DNA of 64,000 bases from an uncultured Hyphomonadaceae bacterium (GTDB lineage Bacteria > Pseudomonadota > Alphaproteobacteria > Caulobacterales > Hyphomonadaceae). The translations under genes and the position numbers were made by a program. Under the pieces are notes generated by a model. The model was given only the letters and a program-made list of their open reading frames with translations. It was not told the origin of the DNA and did no database searches. The first letter of the stretch is position 1; the number at the start of each line of letters is the position of its first letter. Below are positions 1 to 9,153 of the stretch, piece after piece. The DNA lies in NCBI GenBank assembly GCA_913057945.1, contig CAJXOF010000003.1:186001-250000 (forward strand), given 5' to 3'.

Positions 1-2
1 CA

Positions 3-2183
3 GACGACATCTACTCGACGCCCCAAAACGTCAACTACAGTCTTACGGACGTGGACCGTGAACGCCTCAACGGCCAGGCGACGCTTCAGTACAGCCCTGG
101 TTCGAACTTCACCGCGACGCTGGATTACTTCTACACTCAGAACAAAGTTGCCACCGAGCGGGCCGACATGTCGGTCTGGTTTAACCATGGCGACGTGACG
201 AGCGGCTGGACGGATGGACCAATTGCAAGCCCGCTCTTCTATAATGAGGATTTCGGAGACGCCGGTAGCGATCTTTCGATGGGTGGGGCGAAGTATGCCA
301 CGAAGAGTGAGAACCAGTCGCTTGGCCTGAATTTTGACTGGCAAGCGACAGATAGGCTCGGTCTGGTCTTTGACGTGCATTCTTCCAGTGCCGAGTCAGG
401 ACAGGACAGCCCGTATGGAACGAGTTCGGTAATCTCGGTCGCTGATTTCCAGCTTCGCTCGCAGGCGATTGATTTCACGAATGACATGCCAGTTCTGGGA
501 CTGGTGTTTCAGGATCCGTTCACCGGTATCGATCCGTCGCGTATGATCTCGACCGGGTCGGTTTTCAGCAATAGCTATATCAAGACCGAGATCGATCAGG
601 CCCAACTCAGCGGACATTATGACTTCGACACCTCAATCGTTGACAGTGTCGATTTTGGCGTGTCGGCGACGAAGAACAAGGTCCGCTCTGCCTTCGCGAA
701 CGCGCAGCGCGACACCTGGGGCGGGGTTGGTACGGCTGACGACTTACCGGACGATATCTTCCGGCGTGTGAACATTGCGGAAAATTTCGATCAGTTCAGT
801 GGCTCGGGTATGACCCAGCAAGACGTCTTCGTTTTTGACTTCGACCAGATGGTCGGCATCATTGATAGCGATGGTGACCCGTTCAATAATGCGTGCGGTG
901 GAGATGGTATTTGTCGGTCTGACGATTTCCTCGAAGACCGCCGGATTGAGGAAGAAAGTTATTCGGCGTTTCTTCAGGTCAACAATGAGTTCGATATTGG
1001 CGTAATGCCCGCAAAATTCATTGCAGGTCTGCGATACGAGACGACGGATGTCACCTCGCCAGCACAAGTTACAACCCCAAACGGTGTGCAATGGGTCGCT
1101 GCCAACGAATTCGGTCTGATTGGTCTGGATGATCCGAACAATCTGGTCGTGCAGGAGTTCACCGGTGAATACGACTATTGGCTGCCTGCAGTCGATTTCC
1201 GGATCGATCCGCGTGATGATGTTGTTCTGCGTGCATCGTATAGCAAGACGATGACCCGACCTGGATATGGCGACATTGCAGGTGGGCTCTCGGTGCAACA
1301 GATTGCACGAGTGGACGGCGGTACCGGCACAAACGGAAACACCAATCTGAAGCCGTTCATATCGGAAAACTTCGATTTGTCCGGCGAATGGTATTACGAT
1401 GAGGGAGGTTCCTATCTTTCTGCGGGTTACTTCAGAAAGAATGTGGAGAATTTCATCGGGTCCGGTGTTGTTACGCAGTCACCATTCGAGGTCTACACCC
1501 CTTATGGCGGGGCCCGTTACAATGCGGCGCTTGCAGCCGTAGGGGACGATGCCGTGGCAATTCGCCAGTGGATATTCGAGAATGCCGATCCATCGACGTT
1601 CGAAATCACTGGTACGGATACGAATGGAAACTTCACAGGCAACATATTCGGCGTCGCGGGCGAAGATCCGCTCCTGACCTTTGACATTGCGACGCCTGTG
1701 AACCAGGAAACCGCCACAGTGGATGGATGGGAATTCGCTATCCAGCACTTCTTCGGTGAAACGGGGTTCGGCGTGATTGCCAACTACACAATCGTCGACG
1801 GCGATGTGGCATTCGACGACACACAGGTTCCGTCTAGTGGCGATCCACAGTTCGCGATCACTGGTCTGTCGGACAGCTACAATTTGATAGGCTTTTACGA
1901 CAAGAATGGGCTTCAGGCGCGTCTCGCCTATAATTGGCGTGATAAATTCCTTACCTCCACGGTGGGTGTCAGCGGCACGGCCAACAATCCGCAATATGTT
2001 GAGGATTATGGCCAGTTGGACTTCAATGTCAGCTATGAAGTTCGTGACGGCTGGACGCTATTTGTCGAAGGCATCAACGTCACCGACGAGACCACCCGCA
2101 CTGTCGGCCGTACGTCAGCCTATGTAAACTTTGCGACCCAAACGGGTGCACGGTACAATTTTGGCTTCCGCTTCAATTATTAG
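3..2183 (+). CDS. TonB-dependent receptor, C-terminal part (5' end outside window)
   Basis: The reading frame is open from the window edge, so the signal peptide, TonB box and plug are missing. What remains is a typical TBDR beta-barrel: alternating aromatic strands, long acidic loops, and a final strand ending in Phe-Arg-Phe-Asn-Tyr. The segment DVVLRASYSKTMTRPGYGD and the overall style resemble the large Xanthomonas/Caulobacter-type TBDR family; this is recognition by eye, not a search. It should sit in the outer membrane and import a ligand using TonB energy. The next genes on the same strand encode a cupin_8 protein and a halogenase homologue, a neighbourhood often seen with such receptors. 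Ligand unknown. Confidence 0.93.
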   Translation, partial: DDIYSTPQNVNYSLTDVDRERLNGQATLQYSPGSNFTATLDYFYTQNKVATERADMSVWFNHGDVTSGWTDGPIASPLFYNEDFGDAGSDLSMGGAKYATKSENQSLGLNFDWQATDRLGLVFDVHSSSAESGQDSPYGTSSVISVADFQLRSQAIDFTNDMPVLGLVFQDPFTGIDPSRMISTGSVFSNSYIKTEIDQAQLSGHYDFDTSIVDSVDFGVSATKNKVRSAFANAQRDTWGGVGTADDLPDDIFRRVNIAENFDQFSGSGMTQQDVFVFDFDQMVGIIDSDGDPFNNACGGDGICRSDDFLEDRRIEEESYSAFLQVNNEFDIGVMPAKFIAGLRYETTDVTSPAQVTTPNGVQWVAANEFGLIGLDDPNNLVVQEFTGEYDYWLPAVDFRIDPRDDVVLRASYSKTMTRPGYGDIAGGLSVQQIARVDGGTGTNGNTNLKPFISENFDLSGEWYYDEGGSYLSAGYFRKNVENFIGSGVVTQSPFEVYTPYGGARYNAALAAVGDDAVAIRQWIFENADPSTFEITGTDTNGNFTGNIFGVAGEDPLLTFDIATPVNQETATVDGWEFAIQHFFGETGFGVIANYTIVDGDVAFDDTQVPSSGDPQFAITGLSDSYNLIGFYDKNGLQARLAYNWRDKFLTSTVGVSGTANNPQYVEDYGQLDFNVSYEVRDGWTLFVEGINVTDETTRTVGRTSAYVNFATQTGARYNFGFRFNY

Positions 2184-2316
2184 CGTCCCGAACATAAGCG
2201 TCCGCCGACTTGGGTTGGCGGGCGGCTTCTAATCCTGCAACTGAACTGCCGCGCTGCGCCTCTGGGGCAGTGCGGCAGACTTGCAAAAGGTGCCCGCAAG
2301 GGGAACATATTATAAA

Positions 2317-3366
2317 ATGATCTGCACGACAGACCGGACCGACGTTTTTAACGACACGCCACGAGTGCGTGAGGTCGCCTGGCGTCATGAGGAATGCGAT
2401 CTATCTGAAATCTCCGCATCATCAGTGCCTGTGATCGTGCGCGGGTTCGTCGAGGACTGGCCCGCCGTGAAGGCCGCGCGATCCTCCCTTTCCGATTTCT
2501 TCGACTATCTCCACCGTTTTGACCGCGGCGCGGTCGTGCCGATTTCGGCCGGTCCGGCGAAATTGGATGGGCGACTATTTTACAATGACGACATGACGGG
2601 CGTGAATGTCGATCGTGGCAATGCAACCTTCACGATGTTTCTGGATCGAGTTTTCAAATTCGGACCGCAAACCCCTCCGCCCCTGATCTATCTGGCGTCA
2701 ACCGACGTCGACGAAGTCTTGCCCGGTTTTCGGGTGGAGAATGATCTGGAGTTCGGTGATCTGGACCCCCTTCGGAGTGTATGGATCGGCACGCGCACAC
2801 GGGTTGCCGCGCACAATGACCTGCCCCTTAATCTTGCCTGTGTCGTCGCAGGTAAGCGCCGCTTCACGTTGTTTCCACCAGACCAGACCCCCAATCTCTA
2901 TGTTGGCCCGTTTGAACTCACGCCGGCCGGGCGGCCTATCAGCCTTGTCGATTTTGCTGCGCCAGATACCGTCCGCTTCCCCCGCTTTGAAGAAGCAGTA
3001 AAGCATGCGCAGATTGCGGATTTGGATGAAGGCGACGCGCTCTTCATTCCCTCCATGTGGTGGCACCATGTGGAGGCGACCGGGCAGGTGAACATGCTGG
3101 TAAACTATTGGTGGCGCACCGTGCCGAAACATCTCGGCACGCCACAGGATGTGCTCAATCATGCGATGATGACATTGCGGGACCTTCCACCCGAAGAAAA
3201 GAAGGCCTGGAGACACATGTTCGATCACTATGTTTTCAACAATAATGGCACGGAGGTCGATCAGGTGCCTGAACACATACAGGGCATACTCGGCCCGATC
3301 ACTCCGGAGGTCTCTGCCAGTGTGCGAGCCTTTCTCCGCGACCGGCTGGATCGCCGAGAATCATGA
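2317..3366 (+). CDS. Cupin_8 / JmjC-like Fe(II) dioxygenase-family protein
   Basis: A 349-residue protein of the cupin_8 (JmjC-like) fold. The metal-site candidates are visible: His166-Asn-Asp168 in the AAHNDLP segment, and His250/His251 in SMWWHHVEATG, after the usual phrase EGDALFIPS. Family members are Fe(II)/2-oxoglutarate hydroxylases or diverged relatives; the substrate cannot be read here. The frame is open back to a TTG at 2281, but ATG 2317 gives a normal N-terminus and follows AAGGGG at 2298-2303. The stop overlaps the halogenase start by four bases (ATGA), so the two are translationally coupled. Such proteins commonly accompany TBDRs and halogenase homologues in Caulobacterales and Xanthomonadales. 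Confidence 0.85.
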   Translation: MICTTDRTDVFNDTPRVREVAWRHEECDLSEISASSVPVIVRGFVEDWPAVKAARSSLSDFFDYLHRFDRGAVVPISAGPAKLDGRLFYNDDMTGVNVDRGNATFTMFLDRVFKFGPQTPPPLIYLASTDVDEVLPGFRVENDLEFGDLDPLRSVWIGTRTRVAAHNDLPLNLACVVAGKRRFTLFPPDQTPNLYVGPFELTPAGRPISLVDFAAPDTVRFPRFEEAVKHAQIADLDEGDALFIPSMWWHHVEATGQVNMLVNYWWRTVPKHLGTPQDVLNHAMMTLRDLPPEEKKAWRHMFDHYVFNNNGTEVDQVPEHIQGILGPITPEVSASVRAFLRDRLDRRES

Positions 3367-4859
3367 CTGAAGCCGTTAAAAAGCAGAGGGTTGTCATTGC
3401 CGGTGGGGGCACAGCAGGCTGGATGACAGCTGCGGCGATGTGCAAGGTGCTTGAGAAGGTATGCGATGTCACGCTTGTGGAATCCGATGCAATCGGGACC
3501 GTAGGCGTCGGTGAGGCGACCATACCCACTCTCGTAACCTACAATCGGCTTCTCGGTATCGATGAGGCCCAGTTGATGAGCGCATTGCGCGCGACGTTCA
3601 AGCTGGGCATCGCGTTCGAAAACTGGACCGATGTCGGGCATCGCTACATTCACTCATTCGGAATTACCGGAAAAGATCACTGGACGGCAGGTTTCCAGCA
3701 TTTCTGGCACCGCGGCCGGGAGCTGGGGGTCGCAGGTGAATTCGGAGACTATTGCCTGGAACTGATCGCGGCAGAGCAGGAGCGCTTCAAGCACTTGCCT
3801 GACCTCGGCCTGAACTATGCCTATCATCTCGACGCAACCGCCTATGCGGGCTTCCTCAGAGAGATCGCCGAACGGCATGGGGTTGTTCGCCGCGAAGGCA
3901 AGATACGTGAAGTGCGCCGGACCGAAGAGGGGGATATCGCCAGTCTTGTCCTGGAAGACGGGAGCGAGATTGCGGGTGATTTGTTTGTCGACTGCACAGG
4001 GTTTCGTGCCCTGCTGATTGATGGCGCGCTTGGTGTTGGTTATGAGGACTGGTCGCACTGGTTGCCGTGCGACCGTGCGATTGCGGTGCAAACTGCCTCA
4101 GTGCGTCCCCCGCGGCCTTACACACGCTCCATTGCTCATGAAGCAGGTTGGCGCTGGCAGATCCCGCTCCAGCACCGGACGGGCAATGGCACGGTCTATT
4201 GTAGCCGGTATATGAGTGATGATGAGGCCCGCGGGAAATTACTGGGCGACATTGAGGGGGAATGCCTGAGTGAGCCGCGCCAGATCCGATTCCGCACCGG
4301 TACGCGCCGCGCGCATTGGCACCGCAACTGTATCGCAATTGGACTTTCGAGCGGGTTCATTGAGCCTTTGGAGTCGACCAGCATTCACATGATCCAGAGA
4401 TCCGTCATGCGGTTGATGCAGATGTTTCCGCGCGAGGGTGTTCACCAGCCCGACATAGATGAGTTTAACCGTCAGACAGCATACGAAATTGAACACATCC
4501 GTGATTTCATCATTCTACATTATCATCTGACCAACCGTACCGACACGCTTTTCTGGCGCCACTGCCGCACGATGGAGATTCCGGATAGTCTGCGTCACCG
4601 GATGGCACTGTTCCAGCAGGCCGGGCGGGTGTTCCGGGCAAATGATGAGCTGTTTGCGGAGAATTCGTGGACCCAAGTTATGCTCGGCCAGGGCCTGATG
4701 CCTCAATCCCATCACCCGGTCGCAGATGTCATGACAGAAGCGGAGGTCACACGCTTTCTGAGCTATATTACGGAAAATGTGAACAAGACGGTTGCGGGCC
4801 TGCCGATGCACAAGGACTATTTGGACTCTTATTGTCCAGCGACGAATTCAGAGAGATAG
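3363..4859 (+). CDS. Flavin-dependent tryptophan-halogenase-family protein
   Basis: 498 residues, the normal size for PrnA/RebH-type halogenases. The FAD-binding GGGTAGW lies at residues 14-20 and the family signature WRWQIP at 263-268. The lysine that handles hypohalous acid appears conserved as Lys80 in the segment TFKLGIAFENW (compare the YKVAIKF segment of RebH), and the partner glutamate as Glu334 in FIEPLES. The enzyme therefore looks catalytically complete. Relatives beside TBDRs probably act on small indoles or other aromatics rather than committing to one antibiotic pathway; that is inference. It needs FADH2 from a flavin reductase, none of which is adjacent. Coupled to the upstream cupin gene by an ATGA overlap. 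Confidence 0.9.
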   Translation: MTEAVKKQRVVIAGGGTAGWMTAAAMCKVLEKVCDVTLVESDAIGTVGVGEATIPTLVTYNRLLGIDEAQLMSALRATFKLGIAFENWTDVGHRYIHSFGITGKDHWTAGFQHFWHRGRELGVAGEFGDYCLELIAAEQERFKHLPDLGLNYAYHLDATAYAGFLREIAERHGVVRREGKIREVRRTEEGDIASLVLEDGSEIAGDLFVDCTGFRALLIDGALGVGYEDWSHWLPCDRAIAVQTASVRPPRPYTRSIAHEAGWRWQIPLQHRTGNGTVYCSRYMSDDEARGKLLGDIEGECLSEPRQIRFRTGTRRAHWHRNCIAIGLSSGFIEPLESTSIHMIQRSVMRLMQMFPREGVHQPDIDEFNRQTAYEIEHIRDFIILHYHLTNRTDTLFWRHCRTMEIPDSLRHRMALFQQAGRVFRANDELFAENSWTQVMLGQGLMPQSHHPVADVMTEAEVTRFLSYITENVNKTVAGLPMHKDYLDSYCPATNSER

Positions 4860-5053
4860 CTTCCGGCCCGTGGCCTGAAGAGACCTTTCCAGCGCCTCAT
4901 GGTCCCATCAAAAATTGCCTCTCCTGGGCGGAGCAAGTTCATAGGCTTGGCAAGGCATCTTCGCGGCTTGCTGGGCTGGCCAATAACAATTGTCCCCGAA
5001 GACCTTTCTGAATGACGCCTTCAGAGGGACGAACTAGGCATGAAATTTAAAGT
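4860..5053. other. Intergenic region, no gene seen
   Basis: Between the halogenase stop and the first TetR-type dyad. No convincing ORF, RNA or strong terminator was seen. An ORF in another frame runs through from the halogenase to 5011, but it has no ribosome-binding site of its own and is judged a shadow. The AT-rich end (from about 5041) begins the promoter zone of the next operon. Confidence 0.5.
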
Positions 5054-5073
5054 TTCACTCTCACTAGAGTGAA
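5054..5073. promoter_or_regulatory. Putative TetR operator A (TTCACTC-N6-GAGTGAA)
   Basis: A perfect 7-bp inverted repeat with a 6-bp spacer. The same dyad recurs at 15447-15466 and, with 6-bp arms, at 15532-15549, on either side of the MFS/TetR divergent promoter region. A TATTAT hexamer (5074-5079) touches its right arm and could be a -10 element, so binding would block polymerase. It lies 83 bases before the TBDR ATG. Inference: bound by the TetR protein encoded at 15773-16441. Confidence 0.75.
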
Positions 5074-5116
5074 TATTATTGACAGGAGCGAATATTTGTT
5101 TTCCAACACGTCATGA

Positions 5117-5136
5117 AAAGCGGGAAAACCCGCTTT
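5117..5136 (+). other. 5'-UTR hairpin before the TBDR ribosome-binding site
   Basis: A perfect 8-bp stem (AAAGCGGG / CCCGCTTT) closed by an AAAA loop, ending just upstream of the strong AGGGAGGAA ribosome-binding site at 5142-5150. No U-run follows, so it is not a simple terminator. It could stabilise the operon mRNA or affect translation. Confidence 0.5.
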
Positions 5137-5156
5137 CATACAGGGAGGAAAATCCA

Positions 5157-7433
5157 ATGACTCTACGGTCAATGGCGTCCGTATCGGCGATTTCGTTCGC
5201 GGTACTGGGAACGCCCGCTTTTGCACAACAAGCATCTACTGCTGACGAAGTTTCGCAAGAATCATCCAATGATGAAGCGCGTCAGGATACAATCATCGTG
5301 ACCTCAACCCGACGGGAGCAGAGCCTGCAGGACGTGCCGCTGGCCGTCACGGCCTTCCAGCAGGAAGCGATGTCGGAAAAAGGCATTGTCAGCTACGACG
5401 GCCTCGCCCGCGAAACGCCAGGTATCGTGCTGAACCAGCCGACCGCCAACTTCAACACAATCACCACCCGCGGCATCGCCACCAATGGCTACGGCGCCAA
5501 TCTGCAGGCCGCTACCGCGATCTACATCAACGAGCTTCCGATCTCCTCGAACGGCAACTCGACCATTCTCGATCCGACCTTGTTCGACGTAGAGCGGGTG
5601 GAAGTGCTCCGCGGGCCGCAGGGCACGCTGTTCGGTGCAAACTCGCTGTCCGGCGCCGTGCGTATCCTCACAAAGAAGCCTAATCCGAACAAGTTCGAAG
5701 CGGCCACACTGGTCGATTTCGGCCTGACAGATGGCGATGCCCTCCGTCAGCGTTATAACGGCATGGTCAATATTCCGCTCGTGTCGGATCAATTGGCGCT
5801 GCGAGTCGTTGGCTTCTACCGCGATGAGGACGGCTGGGTCGATAACCTCGGCACCGGCATTGAAGGCGCGAACTCACTGAAGGCGGTCGGTGGCCGTGCG
5901 CACCTGCTGTGGGAACCGACCAGCAAATTCGACGTCGGTTTGCTCATTATCCGCGAGGACAACGAGCCGGCAGATTCAGGTCTCACCAACCCTGACCGTG
6001 GCGAATTCATTCGTTATACGGACCGTCCTGACCTCTTCCAGTCCGACATGACCAGCTACAACCTGACGGCCAACTGGGATATGGATTTCGCGACCCTCAC
6101 CAGTTCCTCGAACTATTCGAATATTGACGGCAAGTTCATTGTCGATCTGGCGGGCACGTTCGGCGGGGGCATTCCCTTCGCGCTGGACGCGGTCGGGCAT
6201 GATGAAAACTTCGTGCAGGAAGTCCGTCTGTCTTCCGCAGATGGTGGAAACTGGGACTGGATCGTCGGCGGTTTCTACTTCAATAAGCGCCGCGACATCG
6301 ACTATGACTACCGCTCCTCGCAGGAATTCCTCGACTCGCGTGGCCTGACAGGCCTGCCAGATGAGTATTACTATCGGTTCAAGGGTTATTTCGACGCCAT
6401 CGAATCGGCAGCCTTCGGTGAGCTGACCTATCACTTCTCCGACCAGCTGTGGGCGACTGGCGGTCTGCGCTATACCGAAACCTCGGTGCAGTCGCACACT
6501 CTTGCTGGCGGCTACAACTCGAACTACCTGACAGCCGCGCTCCTTGGCTTTACCAATACGCCCCTCACGATCACCCCGGTCACGGCGGCAGACGGGCTTG
6601 AGGTAGAAGCGGACAATCTGTCCTACAAGGGTAGCCTATCCTACAAGCCGGTGGACAATGTGACGACCTATGCGTCGGTTTCGACAGGCTTTCGCTCGCC
6701 AGTGGCAAACGCCCGCGCTGGTCTCACCAGCGGGGTGGACCCCAACGACATCATCATTCCCAACGGCGCCGATTCGGACACGCTCATAAGCTATGAAGTC
6801 GGTATGAAAGGGGCCTTCTTCGACCGCAAACTGACCGCGAACCTTGCCGCCTACTATATCAATTGGGAAGATATCCAGGTTCAGGCCAACCGCCTGTCAG
6901 ATCAGGCGCAATTCGCCACCAATATCGGCAAGGCCGTCAGTCAGGGTCTCGAATTCGAGATTGGTTACCTTCCCGGTAACGGTTTCAGCCTGTTCGCGAA
7001 CGGCTCGATCAGCGACACCGAGATCACGGACCTGACCGATGAAGAGGCCGCGATCTCTGGTGCGGAAGAGGGCCTGCAACTCGCCATGCCCGACTTCCAG
7101 GGTGCCATCACGGCTCGTTACGATTTTGGTATCGGCGACAAGGATGCCTTCGTGACCACCACGGCCGCCTATGTCGGCGATTTCCCGGGCATGTTGCCGA
7201 ATGTGCCGGGCCAGCCAGGCGTACCGGCCGCGACCTTCGACTACACCGACGCATACACTGTTGTGAATGCGCAGGCTGGCATCTCGAAGAACGACTGGAA
7301 AGTGGTCGCTTATGTCGAGAACCTGCTTGACGACAGCTCGATCACCTACGTCCACCCGGAAGGCTTCCTCGATAGCCGCTATGCCCGTGTGCGCCCGCAA
7401 ACGGTCGGCGTTCGCGTCAGCTACGAATACTGA
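5157..7433 (+). CDS. TonB-dependent receptor of the TetR/ester module
   Basis: 758 residues. A signal peptide ending around ALA-type site Ala-Phe-Ala23 is followed by a TonB box, DTIIVTS at 44-50, a plug with VERVEVLRGPQGTLFGANS, and a barrel ending in Val-Ser-Tyr-Glu-Tyr. It resembles the sphingomonad/Caulobacterales TBDRs used for hydrophobic or aromatic substrates. ATG 5157 is chosen over an upstream TTG at 5079 because it has the strong AGGGAGGAA site and starts exactly at the signal peptide. It is first in an operon with esterase, acyl-CoA ligase and esterase, so it probably imports an ester whose acyl group is later activated with CoA. Operator A lies upstream. Ligand unknown. Confidence 0.92.
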   Translation: MTLRSMASVSAISFAVLGTPAFAQQASTADEVSQESSNDEARQDTIIVTSTRREQSLQDVPLAVTAFQQEAMSEKGIVSYDGLARETPGIVLNQPTANFNTITTRGIATNGYGANLQAATAIYINELPISSNGNSTILDPTLFDVERVEVLRGPQGTLFGANSLSGAVRILTKKPNPNKFEAATLVDFGLTDGDALRQRYNGMVNIPLVSDQLALRVVGFYRDEDGWVDNLGTGIEGANSLKAVGGRAHLLWEPTSKFDVGLLIIREDNEPADSGLTNPDRGEFIRYTDRPDLFQSDMTSYNLTANWDMDFATLTSSSNYSNIDGKFIVDLAGTFGGGIPFALDAVGHDENFVQEVRLSSADGGNWDWIVGGFYFNKRRDIDYDYRSSQEFLDSRGLTGLPDEYYYRFKGYFDAIESAAFGELTYHFSDQLWATGGLRYTETSVQSHTLAGGYNSNYLTAALLGFTNTPLTITPVTAADGLEVEADNLSYKGSLSYKPVDNVTTYASVSTGFRSPVANARAGLTSGVDPNDIIIPNGADSDTLISYEVGMKGAFFDRKLTANLAAYYINWEDIQVQANRLSDQAQFATNIGKAVSQGLEFEIGYLPGNGFSLFANGSISDTEITDLTDEEAAISGAEEGLQLAMPDFQGAITARYDFGIGDKDAFVTTTAAYVGDFPGMLPNVPGQPGVPAATFDYTDAYTVVNAQAGISKNDWKVVAYVENLLDDSSITYVHPEGFLDSRYARVRPQTVGVRVSYEY

Positions 7434-7452
7434 TTGCGGAAGGGAGAGACTG

Positions 7453-9153
7453 ATGCCGAGACTAGACAGATTATTGGCCGAAGGTCAGCAGGTTAGGCGC
7501 GTAGGTGTGGCGCTTGCCCTTCTTGTCCTCTCGGTATCACCTCTCCTGGTGACCAGCTGTGCGGGTGTGGACGCAATGTCCGTGGAAAGCGTTGTTGCTG
7601 ACACGCCCGCCGGCTCCCTTCTTGGGACAAATGAAGACGGTATCGCCGTATATCGCGGTATTCCTTATGCACTGGCCCCTACGGGCGAGCGCCGGTGGGC
7701 TCCGCCCGCTGCGGTCCCGGATTGGGAGGGGCAACGCGAAGCCCGGGCGTTTGGTCCGGCGTGTCCCCAGCCGGAATCGAGAGCTCAAAGCATTTACGCG
7801 TCAGAGCTTGGCGCGGTCTCCGAAGACTGTCTGAGCCTGAATGTCTGGGTGCCTGAAGGCGCCGAGGATGCGCCGGTTTTCGTCTGGATTCATGGCGGAT
7901 CTCTGACCACTGGAGCGGGCAGCCAAGCCATGTATGATGGCGCCAGAATGGCGCGGGAGCAGGGTCTGGTCGTCGTGACGATCAACTATCGTCTGGGCGT
8001 CCTGGGATATCTTGCCCATCCCGGATTGAGTGCCGAATCCGAGCAGGGCATTTCAGGAAATTACGGGCTGATGGATCAAATCCTCGCTCTGAAATGGGTT
8101 GAGCGGAACATTGCCACCTTCGGAGGAAATCCGGACAATGTGACGGTCGCGGGAGAGTCTGCCGGCGCGCTCAGCACTGTTCTGCTGATGACGTCCCCCC
8201 AGGCCAAGGGTCTGTTCGACAAGGCTATCGCTCAAAGCGCCTACATGGTCACCATGTCCGCATTGAAAGAAGAAGCTAACGGATTGCCGTCCGCGGAGTC
8301 TGTGGGATCGGATCTTGTGGACCGCATGGGCGTTGAAGACATTGACGCGCTCCGGGCGATGCCTGCAGGCAAGATTGTCGGACTGGCAGGAAAGGCAGGC
8401 TACTTTCCCTTTGCGGTGATCGATGATGTTTACCTGACCGATCAGATGGTCGCGACCTTTGACAAGGGCGAGCAGGCACCTGTCCCTGTTCTGGCGGGCT
8501 TCAATGAAGGTGAAATCCGCTCTCTGCGATTCCTCTTGCCCCCTATCCCGAAACAGGATGCTTACGAGACAGCGATCCGGACCGGATACGGCGAGCTCGC
8601 AGATGAGTTCCTGAGCATCTACCCGTCGGACAGCTTGGAATCGAGCATGCTCGCAACAACTCGCGACGCGATGTATGGCTGGACGGCAGAGCGCCTTGCG
8701 GCCTCGCAAACATCGCAAGGCATCCCCTCATTCTTATATCTGTTTGATCATGGCTATCCGGCTGCTGATCGATGGGGTCTGCATGCCTTTCACGCCGCAG
8801 AAATCCCCTATGTTTTCGGAACGATGTCCGAGGCTGTCACGCCCTGGCCCGAAATACCGAATACGGATGAGGAGCGCGCCCTGTCGCAGGCCATGATGGC
8901 ATATTGGGCCAGTTTCGCTCGCGATGGACGTCCTGCGGCCGAGGGTGCCGCGGAGTGGCCATCCTATGGTGACAAGGCGACCGGCATGGTCTTCGCCGAA
9001 CATCCAGAGCCTTGGCCGATGCTCGCCCGGGATCGCTATGCCTTGCATGAAGAGGTGGTCTGCCGACGGCGCGCAGTCGCCAATATTCCCTGGAATTGGA
9101 ATGTCGGCGTCCTGTCACCTCCCTTGCCACCAAAGGACCCAAAATGCCAATGA
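7453..9153 (+). CDS. Lipoprotein carboxylesterase (type B family)
   Basis: 566 residues. The N-terminus is a lipoprotein signal: hydrophobic stretch 18-35, then the lipobox Val-Thr-Ser-Cys36. The rest is a type-B carboxylesterase: oxyanion-hole segment HGGS 147-150, nucleophile Ser236 in GESAG, and a late His in HAAEIPYVFG. It should act in the periplasm or on the outer membrane, hydrolysing carboxylic esters. ATG 7453 follows GGAAGGGAGAG; the longer frame from 7267 overlaps the TBDR and lacks the signal. The gene starts 19 bases after the TBDR stop and overlaps the acyl-CoA ligase start by 10 bases. It is a distant paralogue of the esterase at 10756. Confidence 0.9.
   Translation: MPRLDRLLAEGQQVRRVGVALALLVLSVSPLLVTSCAGVDAMSVESVVADTPAGSLLGTNEDGIAVYRGIPYALAPTGERRWAPPAAVPDWEGQREARAFGPACPQPESRAQSIYASELGAVSEDCLSLNVWVPEGAEDAPVFVWIHGGSLTTGAGSQAMYDGARMAREQGLVVVTINYRLGVLGYLAHPGLSAESEQGISGNYGLMDQILALKWVERNIATFGGNPDNVTVAGESAGALSTVLLMTSPQAKGLFDKAIAQSAYMVTMSALKEEANGLPSAESVGSDLVDRMGVEDIDALRAMPAGKIVGLAGKAGYFPFAVIDDVYLTDQMVATFDKGEQAPVPVLAGFNEGEIRSLRFLLPPIPKQDAYETAIRTGYGELADEFLSIYPSDSLESSMLATTRDAMYGWTAERLAASQTSQGIPSFLYLFDHGYPAADRWGLHAFHAAEIPYVFGTMSEAVTPWPEIPNTDEERALSQAMMAYWASFARDGRPAAEGAAEWPSYGDKATGMVFAEHPEPWPMLARDRYALHEEVVCRRRAVANIPWNWNVGVLSPPLPPKDPKCQ

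Noticed and set aside
3363..4859. Possible loss of the catalytic lysine of the halogenase
   Set aside because: The Ala in GIAF looked like a missing Lys, but alignment with the YKVAIKF segment of RebH places the catalytic Lys at the TFK residue (Lys80), which is present.
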